Shown here: in pieces, positions 16,920 to 25,378 of the stretch
How the letters are laid out: each line of letters starts with the position of its first letter
How positions within the stretch are numbered: the stretch's first letter is position 1
From: ZLKRG44 sp964555705
GTDB taxonomy: Bacteria > Planctomycetota > Phycisphaerae > Phycisphaerales > SM1A02
Direction: 5' to 3'
DNA length: 64,000 bases
NCBI GenBank assembly: GCA_964555705.1
Contig: CAZKTN010000007.1
Coordinates: 1 to 64,000, forward strand
The notes under the pieces: model-generated
Told to the model about the DNA's origin: nothing
The model's database searches: none
What the model saw: only the letters and a program-made list of their open reading frames with translations
Made by a program: the position numbers and the translations under genes

Positions 16920-18311
16920 ATGAAGGCCATCGCAGCGCTGCCCCTGCTAGCTCTCCCTTTGGTGGCACACGCCGACTTCCCCAACCTCAGCGGCAACGCG
17001 CAGGTGAACGGTCGCGTGAACGCTGTCGGCCCGCTGTCGGCGGCGCAGATCTGGTCGCGCACCAACATGACGTGCCTGATCTCGTGGGTACCGCTCATTG
17101 AGGGGAATCGGGTGTTCCTGGTGAGGCAGACGTATGCGTGGTCGCCCTACGACCCGCCTCCGGGCGAGGCGCGAGTGCACTGCCTTGACCTTCAGACCGG
17201 CGCCACGCTCTGGACATTCGACTGCCCCTTCGTCGCAGGCCAGTGGACCACCGTCGTGTACGGCGCGCGGGATGGTCGCGTGTACGTCGGGCGCGGCGGC
17301 AACGGCGGAAGCTCTGCGGCTCCTGTGTACTGCCTCAGTGCGCAGACGGGATCGGTGCTCTGGATCTCACAGGACGACGTGCGCACCGGCGCCTACGAAG
17401 GCATCGTGTTCATGGACAACGGGGACCCGATCTTCGCCTCCAACACCGAGATGCGGCGCATCGACGCGGCAACCGGCGCAACCGTGTGGCTGACGCAGCG
17501 CACCTGCAGCGTGAGCGGAAACTGCGGTCCGGCGCGCGACGGCGATGCGATCTACGTCGATGAGGTTGCGCCCGGCGGCCAGCGCATCTCCCACTTCAGC
17601 GCCACGACGGGACAGCGCCTCTACAGCAGCGCCACGATGCCGGGGTTCCTGTGCCAGAACCAGCCCTTCTGCGCACCTGGCGGCCTTGTCTTCTACCTGC
17701 GCACGAGCAACGAGGGCACGCCTGACAAGTTCTATGCGTTCCGCGACACCGGTTCCGGATTCGAGACGCTCTGGAGCGTGGCTGCGCGTACCGAGGCAGG
17801 CGCACGGCATGCGGTCACGCCGGATGGCGGAGTGACGATGCTGTCGCCTGATGGGCGCCTGCAGATCCGCGACCAGCTCACGGGCGTGCTGCGTGCCCAG
17901 TCCTCGACGTCGGTGCTCGCTACACACGGTTTCACGTGCTCGATGGTGACGGTCGATTCGCGCGGCCGGCTCTTCCACAACAACTCGCTTGGCGCGGGAA
18001 GCGCCGCTGCCGACCTGCGCGTCTTCGATGCCGCGCTGCAACTTGAGTGGTCTCTGAGCATCGCCGGCGTCAGCCAGGGCGGGCCGTCGGTGGCACGCGA
18101 CGGCAGCCTCGTGCTCGCCGGCACCGGCGTGGTCCGCCGCTACTGGACGCCGACATGTGTGCAGGCGGACCTCAACTGCGACGGACGCGTGGACGGCATT
18201 GACCTCACCGCACTGCTCGCCACGTGGGGCCAGTCGGGACCGGCCGACCTTGACGGCAACGGCACTGTTGACGGACTCGACCTCTCAATCGTGCTCGCAG
18301 GATGGGGATGA
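16920..18311 (+). CDS. Secreted PQQ-like beta-propeller protein with dockerin-like repeats
   Basis: A 463-residue exported protein. The signal peptide is short and clear (MKAIAALPLLALPLVAHA). The body has PQQ/WD-type blades such as VHCLDLQTGATLWTF, VYCLSAQTGSVLWIS and MRRIDAATGATVWLT. The C-terminus carries two dockerin-like loops, DLNCDGRVDGIDLTALL and DLDGNGTVDGLDLSIVL. There are no recognised PQQ-binding catalytic residues, so a structural or binding role is more likely than dehydrogenase activity. It is divergent from the fucosidase gene. Confidence 0.8.
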   Translation: MKAIAALPLLALPLVAHADFPNLSGNAQVNGRVNAVGPLSAAQIWSRTNMTCLISWVPLIEGNRVFLVRQTYAWSPYDPPPGEARVHCLDLQTGATLWTFDCPFVAGQWTTVVYGARDGRVYVGRGGNGGSSAAPVYCLSAQTGSVLWISQDDVRTGAYEGIVFMDNGDPIFASNTEMRRIDAATGATVWLTQRTCSVSGNCGPARDGDAIYVDEVAPGGQRISHFSATTGQRLYSSATMPGFLCQNQPFCAPGGLVFYLRTSNEGTPDKFYAFRDTGSGFETLWSVAARTEAGARHAVTPDGGVTMLSPDGRLQIRDQLTGVLRAQSSTSVLATHGFTCSMVTVDSRGRLFHNNSLGAGSAAADLRVFDAALQLEWSLSIAGVSQGGPSVARDGSLVLAGTGVVRRYWTPTCVQADLNCDGRVDGIDLTALLATWGQSGPADLDGNGTVDGLDLSIVLAGWG

Positions 18312-18344
18312 CCGAACCCGTGCCGATGGGGAGCTAGGCCGCGC

Positions 18345-19637
18345 TCACGTCCTGAGATCACGGCCGGTCGGGTCACGCATGAATGCAAGGGTCACGACGG
18401 CCACGGCGCCAAGCGCGCAGATCCATGCGGGCGTTGCGCCGGGCATGCGCATGTCCTCGATGAGCCAGTTGTCCAAGGCTGGCATGAGCCCGCCGGCGAA
18501 CGCCATCGCCACGCTGTACGCGAAGCTCATGCTGACGACGCGTGACGCCAGCGGGAACATCTCGACGAGCATCGTGCCCTGCATGCCTAGCGCCAGCCCA
18601 ACTGGCATGCCCACGAGCAGCTGTGCGCACAGGAACGACACAGGATCCGCTGGCGCCTGGCTCATCACGAACCAGGCGGGAACCAGCACCACCATCCCCC
18701 ACACCGTGAAGAGGATGGCCGAAGTGCGGCGGCCCATGCGGTCGCTCATCCATCCTCCCACCACCGTGCTGACTCCAACGACGAGCAGCGAGAGCGTCGT
18801 CGCAGACTGGATGTCGCTGGCACGCTCGGGTGTGCCCGCCTTCGCGCTCACGACCGCCGCGTCGAACCCGTAGTAGTAGAGCGCGTTGGCGAAGGCGACG
18901 ATCGCAAGCAGCTGCAGCGACGGCCGCCAGTCGCGCGCGATCGACACAAGGGCGGGCGGACGGGCCGCGATGGCGCACGACGCAAGTCCGGCCTCGCTCT
19001 CCTGAACGGACCTGCGCAGCCACCAGCCGAAGACTGCAGCAAGCGAGCTCGCGAGGAAGGGCAGCCTCCAACCCCACGAGTCGATCTCCGAGGGCGACAT
19101 CGTGCGGTCGATGATCGCCACCGCAGCCGATCCGACCAGAAACCCGAGTGTCGCCCCTACCGCCGTAGTGCCTCCGACGATGCCGCGCATGGATGGCTTG
19201 GCATGCTCCGTCGCATAGGCCATGCTCCCGGTGAACTCGCCGCCGAGCGAGAAGCCCTGCACGATGCGGCACGCCACAAGTCCGGCAGTTGCGAGCCACC
19301 CGGCCTGCTCGAATGTCGGAAGGCAACCGATCGCGAGCGTGCTGCCGGCGATGAGCGACACCGAGATCGTGAGCAGCCACCGCCGCCCCTTGCGGTCGCC
19401 GAGCCGGCCAAGCACGATGCCTCCGAGCGGCCGCGCGAAAAAGCCGATCGCGAACACGAGCCACGCGCTGAGCGTCTGGCCGACCGCGGACTCGGCCGGA
19501 AAGAACGCCTTGCCGATCGGCGCCACGAGGAACCCGAACACCGCGTAGTCGAACCACTCCAGGACGTTGCCGAAGATCGCAGCCGTCACGGTCCGAGCGG
19601 TCGACTGACGAGGACGTGAGGCGGTTGCGGGTTCCAT
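18345..19637 (-). CDS. MFS transporter, metabolite:H+ symporter (MHS) type
   Basis: A 430-residue membrane protein with about 12 hydrophobic segments. FGNVLEWFDYAVFGF near residue 24 and GRLGDRKGRRWLL (motif A) near 78 are signatures of the MHS branch (ProP, ShiA, KgtP relatives). FSLGGEFTGSMAYATEHA is also typical. It would import a small organic acid or osmolyte with protons. The substrate cannot be assigned. Confidence 0.85.
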   Translation of the reverse strand: MEPATASRPRQSTARTVTAAIFGNVLEWFDYAVFGFLVAPIGKAFFPAESAVGQTLSAWLVFAIGFFARPLGGIVLGRLGDRKGRRWLLTISVSLIAGSTLAIGCLPTFEQAGWLATAGLVACRIVQGFSLGGEFTGSMAYATEHAKPSMRGIVGGTTAVGATLGFLVGSAAVAIIDRTMSPSEIDSWGWRLPFLASSLAAVFGWWLRRSVQESEAGLASCAIAARPPALVSIARDWRPSLQLLAIVAFANALYYYGFDAAVVSAKAGTPERASDIQSATTLSLLVVGVSTVVGGWMSDRMGRRTSAILFTVWGMVVLVPAWFVMSQAPADPVSFLCAQLLVGMPVGLALGMQGTMLVEMFPLASRVVSMSFAYSVAMAFAGGLMPALDNWLIEDMRMPGATPAWICALGAVAVVTLAFMRDPTGRDLRT

Positions 19638-19763
19638 GCGTGGAGCGCGCGGAGGGTAGCGGCTCTAACGCGCCAAGACACTCCTGCGGAGCCATCGAGA
19701 ACTCCCCTCGACCGCCGCGACCCATGCGCGGCCGGATCTACACTCGTCGAGTCGACCGAGCAC

Positions 19764-20771
19764 ATGACGCCAGCAGCATCTCCATCGGTCCCTTCCCTCG
19801 CTCTCGCTGCCGTGACGATGGCGCTTGGCGGGTGCAGCGATTCGGCGCCAGTGCCTGCATCGGCTCCCGCACCAATCGCGACGCCCGCGCCAACCGCAGT
19901 CGACATCCCGCCGGGCATGGTCCTCATCTCCGCGGGCGAGTTCACAATGGGAAGTGATGCGCCCGACGCGCAGCCAAACGAGAGGCCCGTGCGGCGAGTG
20001 AAGGTCGATGCGTTCCTGATGGACCGCACCGAAGTCACGAACGCGCAGTTCTCGGAGTTCGTGAAGGCGACCGGATACGTCACGATCGCAGAGCGCCCGG
20101 TTGACTGGGAGGTCATCAGGCAGCAGGTGCCGCCAGGCACGCCGAAGCCGCCCGACGAGATGCTGCAGCCGGGCGCGCTTGTGTTCACGCCACCGAGCGG
20201 GCCGGTGCCGCTCAACGACGTCTCCGGCTGGTGGACATGGACACCGGGCGCATGCTGGCGCCATCCCGAGGGTCCGGGCAGCGACATCGCCGGCCGTATG
20301 GATCACCCCGCAGTGCAGATTGCGTTCCATGATGCGGTCGCCTACGCCACGTGGGCGGGCAAGCGACTTCCCACTGAGGCCGAGTGGGAGTACGCGGCAC
20401 GTGGTGGTCTCGATGGCAAGCGCTTCGTATGGGGCGACGGTCCGCTCGACGCGACGCGGTGCAACGTGTGGCAAGGCGACTTCCCCCACCGCAACACCGC
20501 AGAGGACGGTTTCGTGCGCACCGCGCCCGTGGGCACCTACCCGCCCAACGGGTACGGGCTCGTGGATATGGCCGGCAACGTGTGGGAGTGGTGCTCCGAC
20601 GAGTTCGCGCCGGGTGAGCGCGCCCACCGCGGCGGCTCCTACCTCTGCAACCCCTCCTACTGCTCGAGCTACCGCCCGAGCGCGCGCAGGGGCTGCACGC
20701 CGGACACCGGCCTCGGCCACCTCGGCTTCCGCTGCGTGAAGGACATCGCGCCGGAAGCGCCCGGGCCGTAG
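19764..20771 (+). CDS. Formylglycine-generating enzyme (sulfatase-modifying factor), lipoprotein
   Basis: A 335-residue protein with a lipobox (MALGGC, Cys24), then a flexible Ala/Pro linker and an FGE domain. The catalytic cysteine pair is present: Cys295 and Cys300 in RGGSYLCNPSYC, followed by SYRPSARRG and LGFRCV, as in true FGEs. FGE oxidises the sulfatase active-site Cys to formylglycine. A sulfatase with the CxPSR signature is encoded 1.3 kb away on the other strand. The lipoprotein signal implies it acts in the periplasm, so modification may occur after export. Confidence 0.88.
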   Translation: MTPAASPSVPSLALAAVTMALGGCSDSAPVPASAPAPIATPAPTAVDIPPGMVLISAGEFTMGSDAPDAQPNERPVRRVKVDAFLMDRTEVTNAQFSEFVKATGYVTIAERPVDWEVIRQQVPPGTPKPPDEMLQPGALVFTPPSGPVPLNDVSGWWTWTPGACWRHPEGPGSDIAGRMDHPAVQIAFHDAVAYATWAGKRLPTEAEWEYAARGGLDGKRFVWGDGPLDATRCNVWQGDFPHRNTAEDGFVRTAPVGTYPPNGYGLVDMAGNVWEWCSDEFAPGERAHRGGSYLCNPSYCSSYRPSARRGCTPDTGLGHLGFRCVKDIAPEAPGP

Positions 20772-20788
20772 GCCAGCACGCCTCGAGT

Positions 20789-20830
20789 TACCATGAAATT
20801 CGTATAGTGCGTATACCGTTTTTCATGGTA
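20789..20830. promoter_or_regulatory. Nested palindrome/operator before the AAA ATPase gene
   Basis: Perfect 10-bp arms TACCATGAAA (20789-20798) and TTTCATGGTA (20821-20830) enclose a second inverted repeat, GTATA (20802-20806) / TATAC (20812-20816). TATAGT at 20803-20808 would make a good -10. The element ends 10 bases before the ATG and is AT-rich against its surroundings. Confidence 0.6.
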
Positions 20831-20840
20831 GAGTGGGCGC

Positions 20841-21992
20841 ATGATCCGACGGCCCGACGCCCTTGGCAGCATCCGCAGTTCGCTCCGGCGCGCCCCGATC
20901 ACTCTCCTCCTGGGCCCCCGCCAGTCCGGCAAGACGACGCTTGCACGGATGGTCCTGCCGGCCAGCGCAACGAACTACTTTGACCTCGAGTCCCCATCGG
21001 ATCTCGCGCGCCTTCAGGAGCCGATGGCCGCGCTGGCGCCCCTCCGTGGCACGATCGTCATTGACGAAATCCAGCGGCGACCCGACCTCTTCCCCGTGCT
21101 GCGCGTGCTTGCTGACCGACGACCCCGGCGTTCCCGGTTCCTCATCCTCGGCAGCGCCTCTCCTGAGATGCTGCGTCAGTCCTCGGAGTCGCTTGCCGGA
21201 CGCATCGAGGTCGTCGAGCTGGGCACGTTGACCATGCAGGAGTGCGGCATTGGCACAGTGGCGCGCCGCTGGCTCCGCGGCGGGTTCCCCCGCTCGTTCC
21301 TGGCGCGCAGCATGCAGGACAGCATTGCGTGGCGGTCAAGCTTCCTGGCCGCCCTCATCGAGCGCGACCTCCCCTTCTACCAAAGCCGGCTGCCTAGTCC
21401 GACGGTCTGGCGCCTCTGGACAATGCTCGCGCATCACCATGGCCAGGTGGTGAACCATGCCGCAGTGTCAAGCAGCCTGGGCATCAGCGTCCCGACGCTC
21501 CGCAATCACATGGACCTTCTTGAGGGGCTCCTGATCACCCGCCAGCTTCAGCCGTGGTTCGAGAACATCGGAAAGCGCCAGGTGAAGTCGCCTCGCATCT
21601 ACTTCCGCGACTCCGGCCTTGCCCACTCCCTGCTGGGAATCGATTCCGAACGCTCCCTGCTCTCAAATCCCAGGTGCGGCGCATCGTGGGAGGGCCTTGC
21701 GGTCGAGGAGATCCTGGCCCGCGCGCCGCACACGGATGCGTACTGGTGGTCCACGCACCAGGGCGCCGAACTGGACCTTCTGCTCTTCCGCGGCGACCGC
21801 AGGTACGGCGTCGAAGTGAAGAGGACTGACGCCCCGTCGATCACGCCATCGATCAGGATCGCACTCGAGACGCTGGACCTCCGGCGGCTCACGGTCGTCG
21901 CACCCGTCGAACGCAGCTATCACCTCTCGAAGGAGGTTCATGTGCTGAGCATGGAGGACCTTGTCCGGGATCCGGGCACCGTGGTGCGCTGA
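20841..21992 (+). CDS. AAA_14/DUF4143 ATP-binding protein
   Basis: A 383-residue protein of the common AAA_14 plus DUF4143 family. Walker A is GPRQSGKTT (25-33) and Walker B is IVIDEIQRRPDL. The C-terminal half has LRNHMDLLEGLLITRQL, SPRIYFRDSGLAHSLLG and the terminal ELDLLLFRGDRRYGVEVKRTD, a nuclease-like E-x(n)-EVK pattern. The family's function is not established. The palindrome just upstream suggests tight, possibly autogenous control. It sits between FGE and sulfatase without an obvious functional link. Confidence 0.85.
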   Translation: MIRRPDALGSIRSSLRRAPITLLLGPRQSGKTTLARMVLPASATNYFDLESPSDLARLQEPMAALAPLRGTIVIDEIQRRPDLFPVLRVLADRRPRRSRFLILGSASPEMLRQSSESLAGRIEVVELGTLTMQECGIGTVARRWLRGGFPRSFLARSMQDSIAWRSSFLAALIERDLPFYQSRLPSPTVWRLWTMLAHHHGQVVNHAAVSSSLGISVPTLRNHMDLLEGLLITRQLQPWFENIGKRQVKSPRIYFRDSGLAHSLLGIDSERSLLSNPRCGASWEGLAVEEILARAPHTDAYWWSTHQGAELDLLLFRGDRRYGVEVKRTDAPSITPSIRIALETLDLRRLTVVAPVERSYHLSKEVHVLSMEDLVRDPGTVVR

Positions 21993-22053
21993 TCCGATCC
22001 AGGCACAGCGCCGCCGCCGTGCGCAAATCCGCGTGCGAACGCAGCCACCCGCC

Positions 22054-24816
22054 TCACTTCGCCGAGCCGCTCGAGATCGTGATCCTCGACACGCTGCCCG
22101 CGCACGTCTCCACGGAGTTGGTGACCGTGTCGTCCACGAACAGGATGATGTTGCCGTCGGGATCCGGGATCGCCTTGCCGAGCGGATCGGCGATGGACCA
22201 CTGCGGCTGCCCGTTGATCGAGAGCGTCAACTGGCGCGTGACGCCGTTTCGCGTCAGCGCAACGCGTGTCGCCACTCCGTACGGGATTCGGTCGGCGCTC
22301 GTGTCGCTGAAGGGCGGCAAGAACTGGAACACATGCCCGTCGATCTCGCGGTAGAGCCCGAAGTCCTCGGTGAGCTCGGAGAAGTCGATCAGCTTCGACA
22401 GCACGAACTGCGCGCTTGTGACCGTCAGGTCCATCACGATCGAGTAGTCGGTGAGGTCGAGCCCGCTGACCGGGATCTTGAGCCCCTGCGCAGGACCGAA
22501 CACGTACGAGCCGCCAGAGATGGTGCCGCCAAGCGGGACGATCTCGACGCCACTGCCGGACGCATCCGAGTAGCCCTTCTGGAAGAGGTACTCGCGCACG
22601 ATCGACGACCCCTCCTCAAGCAGGCAGTCAGGGATGCTCGCGACGTCCGGGCCGACAACGCCCCAGTCGGCGAGAACCTGCGCGAGGTCGCGCGCATCGA
22701 CGATGCCGCTGCGGTCCGCATCCCAGAATCCCATGCCGCCCCACTCCGAGAGCACACCGGTGATGTCAGCCGCATCGAGAATGCCGTCAAGGTTGCCGTC
22801 TGCAGCGGATGAAGGCTGCGACAGCAGCAGCGAGACCATCTCTGTCTTAAGTACTTCGTAGGCCGCCGCGGCTTCCGGCGGCAGGCTCTCAGCAAGCGGG
22901 TTCCACACTCCGGGGTCCCCATCCGCGCCCTCGGTACCGGCGACCTTCGGCGGCTGGGGCTCCTCGAGCCGGTAGAGCCGGATCTCGCAGTCGTCCGGGA
23001 TCAGGCAAGACGGAAGCGTCCTCACGATGAGCTTCCACTGGCCACTCCGCACCGCGTACTGCGCAGTCGATGGCGGGACCATTGCCGTCGAACCCGCAGG
23101 GCACTGATCCGCCATGTCCGGAGGCAGGAAGCAGTAGTTCGTGCCGCCACACTCGACGATCGCAGTGGCAGGATCGTCACTGAGCAGGTCGCAGTAGTTG
23201 GTGATCGGGTACGGGGCCTCGCTCGCTCCTCCCGCCCAGCACCCCGCGTTGTCGGCGCAGAGCTGCGGCGACGTGATGAGACCGTCAATCACCGAGTTCC
23301 CGTTGATGCACGGGCCAACCTGTCCGGGCGCGAAGATCCCCTGCTCGTAGATCGCAAACTGGAACTCGCGGATCGGCCCCTGGGACGGGTTGGCGAGGTA
23401 GGGAGTCATCGGTACGCAGTCGATGATGCGGGAAGGCGTCGCGACCTTGGCCCAGTCAACTCCGGCCGCATCGCACATCAGCCCGAAGAGGTCGACGATG
23501 GACACCATCGAGTCGACCGCGCGCCCCGGCGACGAGACGCCTGCACCCGCAACGATGCACGGCGACCTCACGCCTGTCTCGTAGACCGTCTGCTTGGCGT
23601 TCACAGGATCGAATGGCGGCAGCACGTTGAAACCGATCGTGCCGTTGTCATTGATCACGATGAGCATCGTGTTGGCGGCCTCGAGGTCACCGAGCTCGAA
23701 CGTGTCTCCACTCCACGAACCGAGCCCCAGCTCGACGAGCATGTTGCCGATCGACCGGTCCACCGACTCGACCATGAGCTTGTACTGCTCGCGGAACCCG
23801 GGGCCGGTGACGCTGCAGATCGCGTCCGACGCTGCAGGACCTGTCAGGGACGGCGGCGGCGGCTGAATCGGCGTGTGCGCCGAGGAATGCGCCACAAACG
23901 CGAACCACGGGGCACCGGTCTTTTCCGCCGCGGCAACCCATTCCGCGCTGCGGCGGCTCACGAAGCTCGTGAGGTACTCGCGCTGCGGGGCGTCAGGCAA
24001 CTCAACCGTCCCGCGGTCGCAGATGTGGCGCTCCCACACGTAGTAGGCGTTGAGGATGCTGAAGTCGATGTCAGCGCATGCCCCCTCGGAGCATGCAGTG
24101 ACCGGCGTGCCGTCAGCCTGCACGAGCGGCACAGCGCCGAGCGCCATCGCATTGAGCGGGTGAAGCCCCTCCACGCAGGATCCGTTGGGGAAGCAAGCGG
24201 CACCACTGACGTCAAGACCGCCAATCGAGCCGCACGAGTGCGTGCCTACCGGCGACTGCCCACCGAGTGTCGTGTCCACAGACGGGGGCAGGTCCCAGTA
24301 GCCGTCGTAGAAATCGACGCCGAGTGTCGTGAAGGGAGACTCGTATCCGAAACCCGAGGGCGTGTTCTCGGGACCGCCACCCATGTGGTACTTGCCGAGC
24401 ATGCCCGAGACGTACCCTGCATCCCGCAGCAGCTTTGGCACCGTCACCTCGGTCGGATGGAGCTGGACCGCCGGCAGCATGGGATCGACGATCGCGGTGA
24501 CCACTCCCGTCCTGAAGCCGTGACGCCCCGTGAGCATCGCGGCACGCGAGGGCGAGCACTCGGGCGTCGCCCAGAAGTTGGTGAAGCTCACGCCTGCGGA
24601 GGCGATCTCTGCGAGCACCGGCAACGATGGCGAGAGCGGCGCACCATTCCACCCGTACGGCGGAAACGACATCTGGTCGATTCCGATGTCGTCGAGCACG
24701 ACAACGAGGATGTTCGGCTTCGGACGCGATCCGCCACCAGACCCGTCGCCGGCCACGACCACTGCAGTTGCACCAGCAGCCAGGGCGGCCGCACACGCGA
24801 GCATGAATGTCTTCAC
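22054..24816 (-). CDS. Secreted sulfatase with dockerin-like and LamG-like modules
   Basis: A 920-residue exported type I sulfatase. From the GTG at 24816 (AGGAG ribosome site 5-6 bases before) there is a signal peptide, then ILVVVLDDIGID (metal-binding Asp pair) and the formylglycine signature CSPSRAAMLTGR with Cys87. LGKYHMGG follows. After the catalytic part come two dockerin-like loops (about 680-730, with LSEWG and LADWG) and a C-terminal LamG/concanavalin-like domain. It hydrolyses sulfate esters, probably of polysaccharides, after activation by an FGE such as that at 19764. An internal ATG at 24804 is an alternative start. Confidence 0.9.
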   Translation of the reverse strand: MKTFMLACAAALAAGATAVVVAGDGSGGGSRPKPNILVVVLDDIGIDQMSFPPYGWNGAPLSPSLPVLAEIASAGVSFTNFWATPECSPSRAAMLTGRHGFRTGVVTAIVDPMLPAVQLHPTEVTVPKLLRDAGYVSGMLGKYHMGGGPENTPSGFGYESPFTTLGVDFYDGYWDLPPSVDTTLGGQSPVGTHSCGSIGGLDVSGAACFPNGSCVEGLHPLNAMALGAVPLVQADGTPVTACSEGACADIDFSILNAYYVWERHICDRGTVELPDAPQREYLTSFVSRRSAEWVAAAEKTGAPWFAFVAHSSAHTPIQPPPPSLTGPAASDAICSVTGPGFREQYKLMVESVDRSIGNMLVELGLGSWSGDTFELGDLEAANTMLIVINDNGTIGFNVLPPFDPVNAKQTVYETGVRSPCIVAGAGVSSPGRAVDSMVSIVDLFGLMCDAAGVDWAKVATPSRIIDCVPMTPYLANPSQGPIREFQFAIYEQGIFAPGQVGPCINGNSVIDGLITSPQLCADNAGCWAGGASEAPYPITNYCDLLSDDPATAIVECGGTNYCFLPPDMADQCPAGSTAMVPPSTAQYAVRSGQWKLIVRTLPSCLIPDDCEIRLYRLEEPQPPKVAGTEGADGDPGVWNPLAESLPPEAAAAYEVLKTEMVSLLLSQPSSAADGNLDGILDAADITGVLSEWGGMGFWDADRSGIVDARDLAQVLADWGVVGPDVASIPDCLLEEGSSIVREYLFQKGYSDASGSGVEIVPLGGTISGGSYVFGPAQGLKIPVSGLDLTDYSIVMDLTVTSAQFVLSKLIDFSELTEDFGLYREIDGHVFQFLPPFSDTSADRIPYGVATRVALTRNGVTRQLTLSINGQPQWSIADPLGKAIPDPDGNIILFVDDTVTNSVETCAGSVSRITISSGSAK

Positions 24817-25067
24817 ACGTTCTCCTGGATCTGTCGGCCGACGGCGCCTGCCGCACACTCGTTACAGGCACCAATCCCGAAACCTACCCCCATTCCCGGG
24901 AGATCACAGTGGGATCGGCGAATCATGGCTCAAATCAGGCGAATCTTCGCGCAGATCATGCCAAGTACCCGTGTCGGAGCGGCCTCAGGGGAGTCCGATT
25001 CCCAGACCGAATCGTCCCAATACCGCCCTCGCCCGTCACTCTGTCCCCAAGCAAGGAGATGCACCTG

Positions 25068-25310
25068 ATGCGTAGACCGTCACGGGACCTGTTGCTTGTG
25101 CTTGTCGGGATCGTCGCGAACGAGACGCTCGGCCACTGGTGGCTCGGCACTATGGGCCGTGACGCGCTGCCGCTCAAGATCGGCGAGCGCTGGACGGTGA
25201 CACCAGAGTTCAACCTGGCCCTCATGATCCTGTGGCCTGTCGTGCTCGCGGTCCTTGTGTGGATGGCGTGGTTCAAGCGGGCACCCGGGGCCTTGCCGCG
25301 GACGACCTGA
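25068..25310 (+). CDS. Small two-helix membrane protein
   Basis: An 80-residue protein with two hydrophobic segments (LLLVLVGIVANETLGHWWLG and LALMILWPVVLAVLVWMAW). AAGGAG lies 9 bases before the ATG at 25068; the ATG at 25059 is too close to it. No family recognised. The 250 bases before it hold no gene that I can support. Confidence 0.55.
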   Translation: MRRPSRDLLLVLVGIVANETLGHWWLGTMGRDALPLKIGERWTVTPEFNLALMILWPVVLAVLVWMAWFKRAPGALPRTT

Positions 25311-25378
25311 CGCGTCGCGCGGATGGGGGTCGCACGGCGCTTGCGCGCGCCGCGAGATCGCGACATGATCGCAATCCG

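Noticed and set aside
16920..18311. Calling the PQQ-like propeller an alcohol or glucose dehydrogenase
   Set aside because: Only generic blade motifs are visible; no catalytic Asp/Ca or vicinal Cys pattern was found.
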